Source of the DNA: Lithobates sylvaticus
Lineage: Eukaryota > Chordata > Amphibia > Anura > Ranidae
NCBI GenBank assembly: GCA_028564925.1
Contig: CM053026.1
Location: 639,120,967-639,184,966, forward strand
DNA: 64,000 nt
Direction: 5' to 3'
Each line of letters starts with the position of its first letter. Position 1 is the first letter of the stretch. Positions 35,753 to 46,040 of this stretch are shown here, piece after piece. The position numbers were made by a program, and so were the translations under genes. The notes under the pieces are model-generated. The model searched no databases, was not told the DNA's origin, and saw only the letters and a program-made list of their open reading frames with translations.

Positions 35753-36160
35753 ATGGCTAATCCCAGTGCACCCAATACTCACTTGCGCATTGCATCGCAC
35801 AATGTTCAAGGTATAAACTCTCCAGTTAAACGCAGGAAAATTTTCCAATACTACCATACCCAAAAAATAGACATTCTATTCTTACAAGAGGCTCATTTCC
35901 CCAGCTCATATTCCCCCTCTTTCCTCCACCCCAAATTCCCAAACTTTCACCTTGCTAATGCGGAAACTAAAACGAAAGGGTTTAAGGACCCAGAGGGCAG
36001 ATTTATACTAGTTAAAGGCCTTATTGACGACCATCTCTACTCCTTGATCTCTTACTATGCCCCAAACAAAGGCCAAGCCTAATTCTTTAATTCTATGTTT
36101 AGATCCTTACATCCACTTACAGAAGGGATGGTCATTTATGGAAGGAACTTTAGCTTTTGA
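35753..36160 (+). pseudogene. LINE apurinic-type endonuclease remnant
   Basis: Reads NTHLRIASHNVQGINSPVKR, then DILFLQEAHFPSSY, then LYSLISYYAPNKGQ. The N of HNVQG, the E of LQEAH and the YAPN motif are hallmarks of the AP-like endonuclease of L1-type LINEs, which nicks the target for target-primed reverse transcription. A TAA stop follows KGQA near 36080, and the expected GGDFN motif is degraded (VIYGRNFSF near 36131-36157). Further endonuclease matches (WREVNPSLRDYTHFS, about 37041-37085) lie beyond the inserted block. Confidence 0.75.
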
Positions 36161-36409
36161 TAGGTGGCTGGATATATCTCGCCCATTAGGGAGCTCTCCA
36201 CTTGCTGGGTTGATGATGAGATGAGCGGTCACACACTTAAAATCTGGAGCAAAGAGCTACTGTTTAACAACAATACATATATTTTAAAAAAATCTCAAGG
36301 CCCTCCGTGTAGGCAAAAAGTCCATTATTACAGGGCTCTCCCATTTTTGTCCGACCCCAGTGTGCCCTCTCTGGCACCCCCCCCCCACTCTATTGCGACA
36401 TATGTATAA

Positions 36410-36835
36410 ACCTCCCTATTAGTGGAGGAGGGGTTCGGATCATCTGGGCTTTGGTGGCTCCTCCGTCGGCTGTTGGGCATCAATCATTCACTCATGCTTG
36501 CTCTCTGGGGACCTGTAAGGTGAAGAAGCCTTTTTCTTCCAAGCTTTGTTTTTAAAGCCATTGGAGTGTTTTTGCACACAGTGTTCAAATTTTAGATTTC
36601 TATCATACTCTCACCCCTGAAGGAGGAAACTCTAAATCTCCGAAACGCGTCGTGTGTGAGAAATAGTGACTATAATGTATATTCATACCTTATGGTTATT
36701 TTGAATGCTGTTCAAACACTTAATTTTCTTTTATATATTTATGTATATGTGATTATCATCGTTTTGTAATAAATGATTTATACATTTTCAATATACACTA
36801 TCTAAATTCTTTTTCTGGGGTAAAAAACATTTTGT
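36410..36835. repeat. Unclassified insert within the LINE
   Basis: Sequence between two endonuclease parts with no LINE similarity. It contains CTCCGAAACGCGTCGTGTG (36637-36655) and ends in A/T-rich DNA with AATAAATGATTTATACATTT. It resembles repeats I associate with frog genomes but cannot name. Boundaries approximate. Confidence 0.4.
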
Positions 36836-37249
36836 GCCTTAAAAGTCGACCCCACAGGGGACCCCCCTTTTTCTCTTGTCGAATATAGGATGTGGCACAT
36901 ACTAAAAAATTCCCCTTTATATTTTTGTATAGCATATGCTGGCCTACAACAAATGCCCATTAGGGAGAGGACTTATTCGTCCCACCAGACAGAGTCTCAA
37001 TGTGGCCAGACAGATTTACCAACAGGGATTAGTGGACATCTGGAGAGAGGTGAACCCCTCTTTGCGTGATTACACCCACTTCTCTAGCCGCACAATTAAT
37101 TAGCTAGAATCGATCACTTTTTTATCCCAGTAGCCAACATCCCCTGGGTGACAAAGTCTTTCATAAAGTACTCTGTCTGGTCTGACCCCTCACTGCTCTT
37201 TCTGGTTATTGGGTGACCTACAGAGCAAAAAAACAGAGGTAGCTGGAGA

Positions 37250-38817
37250 TTGAACGTCTCCATCCTTAGCCATCCGGCTCATGCAAACGAAATAGAGAAG
37301 GCTATCAAGGAATATTTCCTACTTAATGACTTAGCAGATACTTCTGTAACCACTCTATGTGTGGCCCATAAGGCCACTATCATTTGGAAACTCATTCAAA
37401 TGGCTTTGGGGTTACGGAAAGCGCGCAGAATGGATATCAAACAGTTAGAACGTAAACTCTTGCTTCCAAATAAACGACATAAACGTAACCCGTCAACGAT
37501 ATCAACTGAGAAATTAGATGCTGCTCGGACGGCATTAAACTTAGCCCTCAACGCTATAGCGGAAAAAAAGTTTACGCTTTTACCACTTGAGGGACAAATG
37601 GTAAAATCAAAATCGGAGGAGGCACACTCTCACAAACCCCCAAAAAATCAAGGAAGATTTCTACTAATTCTACAAGAAACTATATAGTGCCGAAAAGGAG
37701 GCTCCAGATAACTTATTGAAGTCCTTTCTCAGCACTATCAAGATCCCAAAACTTGAGAGTCATCACAGAGATGAACTGGAAACACCAATATCGGTAGAGG
37801 AGGTCTCTTGGGTCATCAAAAACGTGAAAAGTCCCTCTACCTCTGATCCGGATGGTTGCTCCATTCCGTATTACAAATACTTTACTACCACATTAGCACC
37901 TTATTTGGCTTGTTTCTTTAACGAACTACGCAAAGGAACCCGGCGAGACAAATCCCTAAATTCGGCCTTTATCTCTGTAATCCCCAAACCTGGCAAGGAC
38001 CCTAGCTCAGTTGCCAACTACCGCCCCATATCTTTAATAAATAACAACCTCAAAATCCTGACAAAGATCTTTTCAGACTATTTCCGCTTATATTGGACTC
38101 TATGTCCATAAGGACCAGTTCTGCTTCATACCTGGAAGACAGGGACCTGATCAAATTAGAAGGGCGATTGATATCATCTCCCTGCTCAAATCCAGCTGGG
38201 ATGGTGGACCCCTCAAACGGGCTTTCTGTCATCTCTGAATTTACAAAAGGCATTTGATTAAGTGTCCTGGTCATTTATTAAGCCAATCGTACAATGCTGG
38301 GGCTTTGGTAATAGCTTCATGAATGTGATAGGAGCTCTGTATTCAAACCCAGAAGCTAAAATCCATCTGCAAGGATACTATTCCGAATCCTTCCCGATCT
38401 TCAAAGGCACTAGACAGGGCTACCCTTTATCCCCCTGATCTTTGCCATTGTCATTGAGACCACCCAGATATACATGGGGTGCGGTGTGGCTCACAAGTGT
38501 ACAAATGCGCACTTTTTGCGGATGACATTCTGCTTTTGATCACCTCACCACTAATATCACTACTTAATATCTGTCTCGAGTTTGAAAGTAAACTTCTTGA
38601 AATCAATGGCCCTAAACATAAATCTGCCTGTTCATTTAGTCGAGTGATTAAAACCTCAATTACAGTTTACCTGGAGCGATACAACAATTCCCTATCTGGG
38701 GGTCAGCCTGGCAGCCTCGGTGGACCGCCTTTATGCAATAAACTTTCCACCGATGTACCGCAAATTAGAAGCAGACCTGAAAAGCTGGGACAAATTGGGG
38801 CTATCATGGTTGGGTAG
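37250..38817 (+). pseudogene. LINE ORF2 linker and reverse transcriptase remnant
   Basis: In several frames: VSWVIKNVKSPSTSDPDGCS and AFISVIPKPGKDPSSVANYR then PISLINNNLKILTKIF (37716-38093), the RT fingers; then DQFCFIPGRQGPDQIRRAID, DLQKAFD, and GTRQGYPLSPLIF (about 38110-38450); then the catalytic FADDILLL (38515-38538). Frame changes and in-frame stops make it nonfunctional. The DD of FADD is preserved. L1/Tx1 affinity is inferred from motif spacing. Confidence 0.8.
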
Positions 38818-38935
38818 GGTTAACTCTGTAAAAATGACTCTGCTACCTACCAGTTCCAATCCAAAATGTTAAACTTTATCTGGGGAACAAAAGGTCACAG
38901 AGTCTCCAAGGCTACTCAACTATCTCAGCCTTTAG

Positions 38936-39352
38936 TTATATACTCTAAAGTGGCTCATCCAATTACATCAAGAGTTGTGAAAATGTGGAATAGACTCCCT
39001 GCAGAGGTGGTTCTGGCCAGCTCAGTAGATTGCTTTAAGAAAGGCCTGGATTATTTCCTAAATGTACATAATATAACTGGGTACTAACATTTATAGGTAA
39101 AGTTGATTCGGGGAAAATCTGATTGCATCTCAGGGGATCGGGAAGGATTTTTTTCCCCTGCTTTAGCAAATTGGATCATGCTCTGCTGGGGTTTTTTGCC
39201 TTCCTCTGATCAACTGTGGGTATAGAATTGGGTATATGGGATTGTATGATATTATTTTATTTTTTTATTTTTTTTGTGGTTGAACTGGATGGACTTGTGT
39301 CTTTTTTCAACCTGACTATGTAACTATATGTAACTATGTAAGAAAAGTTTTC
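38936..39352 (+). mobile_element. CR1/L2-like LINE 3' end fused to the L1-like LINE
   Basis: Translation gives VVKMWNRLPAEVVLASSVDC then FKKGLDYFLNVHNITGY and a stop. This W-N-x-L-P-x-E-V-V...F-K-x-x-L-D pattern is typical of CR1/L2-like ORF2 ends. A 3' UTR follows with GGTTGAACTGGATGGACTTG and a tail of ACTATGTA-like repeats. It differs from the L1-like part just upstream (FIWGTKGHRVSKATQL). Confidence 0.6.
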
Positions 39353-39468
39353 TAATTTGTACGTTGATCAACTTCTGTTGAACAGGGATGGCCTAATTCA
39401 CACTAATTTAAATTTGAGTGGTCCTTGCCAAACTGCCCGGATTTTGATCCGTATATTGGTCAGCTTAA

Positions 39469-39677
39469 AGCGGTAGTAAACCCATCGATTTAAGTCTAAA
39501 AAAAAAAAGGCATGCCGTGAATGCTAACTGCACATTGGCTGTGCTCTCAACCAAACAGTCAAACCATCCAATGGCTGGTGTCATAACGGATCACATGTGC
39601 AGCACTGTGGCAGTTGAAGATTAAACAGAGGCTGGCAGCTTCCTTGGCTGAAAACGATAGGGGGGTTTACTTCCACT
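39469..39677. mobile_element. TTAA-flanked MITE (AGCGGTAGTAAACCC family)
   Basis: TTAA at 39465-39468 and 39678-39681; ends AGCGGTAGTAAACCCATCG and, mirrored, AGTGGAAGTAAACCCCCC. 209 bp, no coding content. Confidence 0.85.
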
Positions 39678-39681
39678 TTAA

Positions 39682-40487
39682 GTAACATTCTCTACTACTT
39701 CAGGAAATCAATCCCAATGAGTATAGACAAATATTAAGTGTTTCTTTTACTAATATTTAATTAATAAAAAATCCATCAAACCTTTATCCTTTATTTTAAA
39801 GTTTTAATTCTAGCAAATCTAAACATGTAATGATGTAGATACCGCTTTGCTATTATCCAAAAGAGCGATGGGTGGTTGGGAGCCAGAATGTTTCGTTATC
39901 AATGGAAGAGAGTGAAATGAGACGTGAACATCTGTAAGAAAAAGGCTCTTCTGTGGCATGGTACATATTAGTGGTTGCTCACACTTGCACTTGTGGCTTG
40001 GATTCACACAGTCTACATATGTTCACCATGCTTGAACCCTGCACTGTATGAAGCATTAGCAGTATGCAGAAAATACAGACATTATACTGTAGAATTGTAA
40101 GCTATAATGAGACCAAAGCCTTTCTCGTTTTCAAGGATTATCTGCACAAAAGTGATATTTCAAATGATATTTAAGATTAGTCCACGCAAATGTTATATTT
40201 AAATTGATATTTAGGATTAGTCCACACAAAGTGATATTTACATGAGATGCCTGGGAATTCTGACAGTGAGATCTTCCTACCATAGTTCTAGTCTCTGTTA
40301 CCATAACGCATTGGAGTATTTGATATTTCTGCCCTCTGTGATGTTTGTTCCCTCTTTCTGTAGCATATTCCTTAAAGTGAATGTAAACCCTAACTATGAA
40401 CTTCTCTTATTTGGTCCTTTTTGGTCTATTACATATGTAGCCAGGTGCTGGGATACAGCAATATGGAGAAGGAGACATTGGGGTTGA
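39682..40487. other. Unassigned sequence
   Basis: A TTAAAGTGAATGTAAACCC motif at 40371-40389 looks like one end of the AGTAAACC family but no partner was found. TTAGTCCACRCAAA-type block is duplicated near 40175-40200 and 40214-40235. Confidence 0.4.
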
Positions 40488-40622
40488 TTTACTAAAACTG
40501 GAGAGTTTCTAATTTTGGCTTGTTCAATTAAGCTTTGACAAAAAAAAATAATTGGAAGCTGATTGGTTTCTCTGGAGAGCTGCACCAATTTTTGCACTCT
40601 TGGCTTTTAGTAAATCCACCCT
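40488..40622. mobile_element. Palindromic MITE (TTTACTAAA family)
   Basis: GGTTGATTTACTAAAACTGG at the left and CTTTTAGTAAATCCACCC at the right, with an AATTGGAAGCTGATTGG core. Target duplication not resolved. Confidence 0.7.
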
Positions 40623-41190
40623 ATAGCCTTTTATTCTTCTCTCTCTCTACTGACATACAGCTATTATGCTGCACCATTTTCCTCTGACCAGCAGGGGAAG
40701 TCCATATACTTCTATGCAAAGCGCTGAGAATGCTGGGAGTTGGAGTTTGAGATGGCAGCCATGCCATACACTACAGATCCCAATATGCACTATAAGTAGT
40801 GGAAAGAGGATCTTTATTAAATTGTCTGGAAAGTTCTTCTTAGCACCAAGGGAGTTATAGTGAGAGCAGCTCTGACTAGATATCTGCCTGCCAGTTGGAG
40901 ACCATAGCAGCGAGATCCGAGTCTGAGAGTGGTAGTGATGACACCCGGAGCAGTACAGCATCTCTCACGTTGAAGCACCTGCACCACTGCAGCAGGGAGC
41001 CTGGAGCATCTACTCACCCTCTCCTTCCCACCACTAATCACCGGAGGCTTTCAGGGAGAGACCCAGGGCCCCCCCCCCCTTCTACAACAAGAGGTCACCT
41101 CAGCATCCAGAGAATTGGTGAGAGGGCTATTCGCCCATTGCTGATACTGCTAGCACAGACTAAACAACTGAGGGCAGGGCACCAAGGGTA

Positions 41191-41366
41191 AGATTTACTA
41201 AAACTGGAGAGTGCACAATCTGGTACAGCTCTCCATAGAAACCTATCAGCTTCCAGGTTTTATTGTCAAAGCTTACCTTAACAAACTGAAGTTAGAAGCT
41301 TATTGGCTACCATGCACAGCTGTACCAGATTCTGACTCCACCAATTTTAGTATATCTCCCCCCAAA
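41191..41366. mobile_element. Palindromic MITE (TTTACTAAA family)
   Basis: GATTTACTAAAACTGGAGAG at the left; arms with CAGCTTCCAGGTTTTATTG and GAAGTTAGAAGCTTATTGG; right end AATTTTAGTATATCTCCCC. Confidence 0.75.
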
Positions 41367-42797
41367 TGTACCCAATTCATACCGCACCTATAAGGCATTC
41401 CTTCCAAACTTAGACTGCACCTATACCAACCCTCTACTGTATTGTACTAAACCTTTACCAAATCTGAACCTTGCACCTTTGTGGAGACTATACTGTACCT
41501 GTAGTATGCAGTGTTGCCAACCGTCAGTATTTTTCCTGGCAGCCAGTAAAAAACAGGTAATTTTTTTCCTGCCAGTAAATGCCCGTAAAAGTAAAAGGTT
41601 GGTCTGCTGGTACTTAATTATTTCCTTAAAGCGGGATTCCGCTGACCTATCTTTTTTTTTTTTTTTGTTCTTATTGTTTTCTCCTAAGCCACTAACTGTA
41701 GCACTCACCTGTTGCTGTTTCTTCATCCCCGGATCGCCGATTTAGTGCTTTAATCCAACTTATAAAAATCTCTCCCCGGGCGTTTCCATTTTGCTTGTAG
41801 GCATTTGAAAACCCACAAGCAATTACTTCCGGGATGCGGCGAATGCTGTGCTCCCAGCATTCACCGCTCGATCCTGCGCATGCTCAGTTATCTGAGCGAG
41901 CAGCGCCGTCCCTCGTCACGTGACCAGCGTCATCCGAAATCTCTCGAGATTTCTGGATGACGGCGTCCCCCACTGCTGCATGGGAATACTGTCACACAGC
42001 TCCCAGGGGTCATTGTGCAGCAAAAAACCCGCCTACTCCCACAGGAGGAAAGACCGGAAGTCATTCTAATGCCGCGTACACACGTGCGGACTTTTGCCGG
42101 CGGACCTAGTCCAGCGGACAATCCCGCGGGACTTTCCAGCTGGGTCCGCTGGACTTTCCGAGCGTGTGGACTTGCCCACACACGCACGGACTTCTCCAGC
42201 GGATAATCCGCCGGCCAAAAGTCCGCGGGACTTTTGAAAATGAACGGACTTGCCCACACACGGAGCAGTCCGTTCATTTCGAACGTAACTTCAGGTTACG
42301 TAGCTAGCGTAGGCAGTAAATGCCGCCGCGCTAGCTCCGCAAGCTGGCATGGATTTAAAGGGAATCCCCACGCCGAAAAAACGGCGTGGGGGTTCCCCCC
42401 AAATCCCAGTCAGACCCTCATCCGAGCACGCAGCCTGGCAGGCCAGGAAAGGGGTGGGGACGAACGAGCGCCCCCCCCCTCCTGAGCCGTACCAGGCCGC
42501 GTGCCCTCAACATGGGGGGTGCCCTGGGGAAAGGGGGGCCGTGCGGCCCCCCCACCCCAAAGCACCTTGTCCCCATGTTGATGAGGACAAGGGCCTCTTC
42601 CCGACAACCCTGGCCGTTGGTTGTCGGGGTCTGCGGGCGGGGGCTTATCGGAATCTGGGAGCCCCCTTTAATAAGGGGGCCCCCAGATACCGGCCCCCCA
42701 CCCTATGTGAATGAGTATGGGGTACGATGTACCCCTACCCATTCACCTAAGGTGTAAAATGTAAAGTACAAAAACACACACACTTTTGAAAAAATAT

Positions 42798-42803
42798 TTT
42801 ATT
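42798..42803 (-). terminator. Polyadenylation signal AATAAA, left arm
   Basis: AATAAA on the minus strand about 460 bases downstream of the left-arm TATA box, with the GTGTGTGT-rich stretch about 15-25 bases further on (minus sense). Confidence 0.5.
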
Positions 42804-43259
42804 GCACTTCTCCGGGGGTCTTCTTCCGTCTTGGGGGTCTTCTCGCCGGACTCCTCCGCTCTCTTCTGCTCTTTTACCTAGCTCTTTCACGAGCGGGGGA
42901 GTCCGGCTACCTTCTTCGTCGTCGCCGCCGCCTGGGGGTCTCGATCCGCCTTCGGGGGTCTTCTTCCGTCTTGGGGTCTTCTTCCGTCTTGGGGGTCTTC
43001 TCGCCGGACTCCCCGCCATTTACCAAGCTCTTTTACCGAGCGGGGGAAGTCCGGCTACCTTCTTCGTCGTCGTCGTCGTCGCCGTCGTCTGGGGTTCTCG
43101 ATCCGCCTTCGGGGGTCTTCCGGGGGTCTCTTCTGTTCTTGCGGCGGTCGTCGTCTTCCGCGCCGCCGGCGCCTTCTTCTTCTTCTTGTCCTTGTTCTTC
43201 TTCCGATGTTGACCCGTCGCTGTCTCTGCCCGGAATGCCTGTGCCGCTCTGCGCTTGGA

Positions 43260-43267
43260 CTTATATA
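43260..43267 (-). promoter_or_regulatory. TATA-type box, left arm of giant hairpin
   Basis: TATATAAG on the minus strand, 75 bases left of the hairpin loop, mirrored by the right-arm box. It points into the purine-rich part of the left arm, towards the AATAAA near 42800. Promoter activity is inferred from motif and placement only. Confidence 0.5.
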
Positions 43268-43416
43268 GGGGCATGGGGGACAGGGTCACATGCACATGTC
43301 ACATGGTGACCCCGCCCCCTTGTGTTGTCACAGTCCCGGAGGATGCTGGGACTGTGACATCGCAAGGGGGCGGGTCACCATGTGACATGAACATGTGACC
43401 CTGTCCCCCATGTCCC

Positions 43417-43424
43417 TATATAAG
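43417..43424 (+). promoter_or_regulatory. TATA-type box, right arm of giant hairpin
   Basis: TATATAAG on the + strand, about 70 bases right of the loop, followed by AAGCGCAGAGCGGCACAGGC. A start around 43450 would produce a GAA-rich transcript ending near 43905. Inferred. Confidence 0.5.
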
Positions 43425-43883
43425 TCCAAGCGCAGAGCGGCACAGGCATTCCGGGCAGAGACAGCGACGGGTCAACATCGGAAGAAGAAGAAGAACAAGA
43501 AGGACAAGAAGAAGAAGAAGGCGCCGGCGGCGCGGAAGACGACGACCGCCGCAAGAACAGAAGAGACCCCCGGAAGACCCCCGAAGGCGGATCGAGAACC
43601 CCAGACGACGGCGACGACGACGAAGAAGGTAGCCGGACTTCCCCCGCTCGGTAAAAGAGCTTGGTAAATGGCGGGGAGTCCGGCGAGAAGACCCCAAGAC
43701 GGAAGAAGACCCCCAAGACGGAAGAAGACCCCCGAAGGCGGATCGAGACCCCCAGGCGGCGGCGACGACGAAGAAGGTAGCCGGACTCCCCCCGCTCGTG
43801 AAAGAGCTAGGTAAAAGAGCAGAAGAGAGCGGAGGAGTCCGGCGAGAAGACCCCCAAGACGGAAGAAGACCCCGGAGCAGTGC

Positions 43884-43889
43884 AATAAA
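43884..43889 (+). terminator. Polyadenylation signal AATAAA, right arm
   Basis: AATAAA followed 15-30 bases later by GTGTGTGTGTTTTTG (43905-43917), the usual downstream GT-rich element of a vertebrate polyadenylation site. Confidence 0.55.
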
Positions 43890-45479
43890 ATATTTTTTCA
43901 AAAGTGTGTGTGTTTTTGTACTTTACATTTTACACCTTAGGTGAATGGGTAGGGGTACATCGTACCCCATACTCATTCACATAGGGTGGGGGGCCGGTAT
44001 CTGGGGGCCCCCTTATTAAAGGGGGCTCCCAGATTCCGATAAGCCCCCGCCCGCAGACCCCGACAACCAACGGCCAGGGTTATCGGGAAGAGGCCCTTGT
44101 CCTCATCAACATGGGGACAAGGTGCTTTGGGGGGGGGGGCCGCACGGCCCCCTTTCCCCAGGGCACCCCCCATGTTGAGGGCACGTGGCCTGGTACGGCT
44201 CAGGAGGGGGGGGCGCTCGTTCGTCCCCACCCCTTTCCTGGCCTGCCAGGCTGCGTGCTCGGATGAGGGTCTGACTTGGATTTGGGGGGAACCCCCACGC
44301 CGTTTTTTCGGCGTGGGGATTCCCTTTAAATCCATGCCAGGTCACGGAGCTAGCGCGGCGGCAGTAACTGTCTACGCTAGCTACGTAACCTGAAGTCACG
44401 TGCTAAATGAACGGACTTGCCGATGAGCGGCAAGTCCGTTCATTTCAAAAGTCCCGCGGACTTGCCCACTAACGGGGGGATTGTCCGCTGGACTGCCAAG
44501 TCCAGCGGATAATTTTAAAACAAAACTTAAAACTTTGGCGCCAAAAAGTCCGCCGGACTTTGGCGCCAAAAAGTCCGCCGGCGCCCACACACGAGGGGAT
44601 TATCCGCTGGACTTCAGTCCAGAGGATAATCCCGCGGGATTGTCCCTTCGTGTGTACGCGGCATTAGAATGACTAATAAAAGGTAACGAATGCTTTTTTT
44701 TTTTTTTTTTTTAATGCTCGTTTGTGCATCACATTTGAAATGTCTTTTTATGAAGCTATAGATGTAATTTTGAGTACCAAACCGCTTTAACAATATTTGC
44801 AGTACAGGTTTAGGTATAATTTATGTGTTAAAAGTAAAAGGTTGCCAGTAAAAAATATGGCTGTGACGCTCGACTTGGTCCGGAGTTGGCTGAGACCATC
44901 CGAGTGCCTGCTACAGTGTGATCAGGTGGCTCTGGCGGAGGCAGTGCCTGAGCATGTCGTGTGATGTCATGGTGCAATGGAGCCAAGCAGAGCGGCCAGA
45001 GCCTCATGTGCGGGTCTGCAGTACAGGAGCAAGGCAGGCTGGGACCGCGACCCTCAGTGCTGTTTAGACTGGAGTGGACCAGAGGGACCACTTGGCTTGG
45101 AGAGAGACTGTCACTATGACTCAGGAGGGGACTTGTCAGTGAGGTGTCATCATCAACTGCGCTGCTGCACACTGCTGTCAGTGTCACCGTGAGAGTAAAT
45201 TTTATGCGTGTGTCGCCCATTCTAATTTCTTGCCCTCATGAGTCCTGTCCCTATACTTACTATATCGAAAATAAAATAAAAAATGTTTTTTGCCTTATTA
45301 TCTTCACAAAACATATTGCTAATTGCATATTGTATTTGTAGCCTAAATACTCAAATTTGCACTTAAAACTGTAATTTTGTAACTTTTAGAAATGCCAGTA
45401 AAAATTTGACTGTGCCAGTATATTTTGGGTGTTGTGTCAGTGAATTTCAATCTGGTAGGTTGGCAACATTGGTAGTATA

Positions 45480-45928
45480 CCTAAACTACATGCAGATTAA
45501 CTGAGACTGTTGTAATAATGCTCTTAAAGTACCCCAACAATAGCCAGCAGTAGAACATCTCAAATGACTTCCCTGCCGGTAATAATTATTATGCAAGCCC
45601 CCTTTTTTTCTCCTGCCCCCGCTGCTACCATCCTAGCACTGCTGTGATAAATGTACTCTGGCAGTATATTTCCAGCTCAATGCCACACTTTAGGTAGCCT
45701 TGTTTATGCTGATCGTAACACCAAATGTCATCTTATGCCTAGGAATTACTGTTAATCACTTTGTATGATAAATGATGCTGAAAGCGGTACCATTATTTTG
45801 CATGGAAATTTGGCATTTTATATTGTAGGCCTGTAATTCTTAAAAATAATTCACTTAAATCCGTCCAAACAAGAGTATAACAGACATACCGGGTATGATA
45901 AAGTTTGAAATTAGAAAACATAAATTAT
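45480..45928. other. Unassigned sequence
   Basis: AT-rich, no recognised gene or element. Confidence 0.4.
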
Positions 45929-45932
45929 AATA

Positions 45933-46008
<76 letters not shown>
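45929..46008. repeat. (TA)n microsatellite
   Basis: About 75 bases of nearly uninterrupted TA, followed by AATAATAATA-type sequence to about 46040. Confidence 0.95.
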
Positions 46009-46009
<1 letters not shown>

Positions 46010-46040
46010 TAATAACAAATAATAATATAATAATAATAAA

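Larger units (their letters stand above)
34860..38935 (+). mobile_element. Decayed L1/Tx1-like LINE
   Basis: Endonuclease remnants (35753-36160, and again about 36960-37150), then a linker and reverse transcriptase (37250-38817), all on the + strand in the order of L1/Tx1 ORF2. The upstream 34860-35750 may be 5' UTR or ORF1 remains; no ORF1 domain is recognised. An unrelated block at about 36410-36835 interrupts the endonuclease. The ORF2 C-terminus is replaced by a different LINE 3' end from about 38936. Start coordinate approximate. Confidence 0.7.
42070..44663. mobile_element. Giant hairpin element, Harbinger-like ends, 2.6 kb
   Basis: The two ends read TGCCGCGTACACACG and its mirror. The arms are reverse complements almost throughout and meet at CACAGTCCC / GGGACTGTG (43329-43337 and 43348-43356) with loop GGAGGATGCT (43338-43347). 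Checked matching blocks: GGATTTAAAGGGAATCCCC (42351 / 44320), the GACAACCNNGGCCGTTGGTTGTCGGGG block (about 42603 / 44063), and ACACACACTTTTGAAAAAAT (42776 / 43900). The right arm is about 50 bases longer. Each arm contains a duplicated GGAAGAAGACCCC module rich in GAA, a TATA box and a polyadenylation signal. Flank TAA at 42067-42069. No transposase. Relatives: 27372-28040 (shorter) and 58450-59345 (diverged). Confidence 0.9.
41630..44786. mobile_element. TTAA-flanked element holding the giant hairpin
   Basis: TTAA at 41626-41629 and 44787-44790; ends share AGCGG only (AGCGGGATTCCGCT and, mirrored, AGCGGTTTGGTACTC). A poly-T run lies just inside the left end and another in the right part. Interrupted at 42067 by the hairpin element. 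Confidence 0.65.
41509..45471. mobile_element. hAT-like shell enclosing two nested elements
   Basis: Left end CAGTGTTGCCAACCGTCAG, right end mirrored CAATGTTGCCAACCTACC. Flanks GTAGTATG (41501-41508) and GTAGTATA (45472-45479) agree at 7 of 8 positions. CCAGTAAAAA and GTAAAAGGTTG-type blocks occur in both shell halves. Without its insertions the shell would be about 0.8 kb. No transposase. Confidence 0.8.

Noticed and set aside
42349-44399. Several 90-160-codon frames in the giant hairpin
   Set aside because: Open in overlapping frames on both arms because of GC-rich repeats. No domain recognised; the Arg/Pro-rich 90-codon frame is mentioned only as a possibility.
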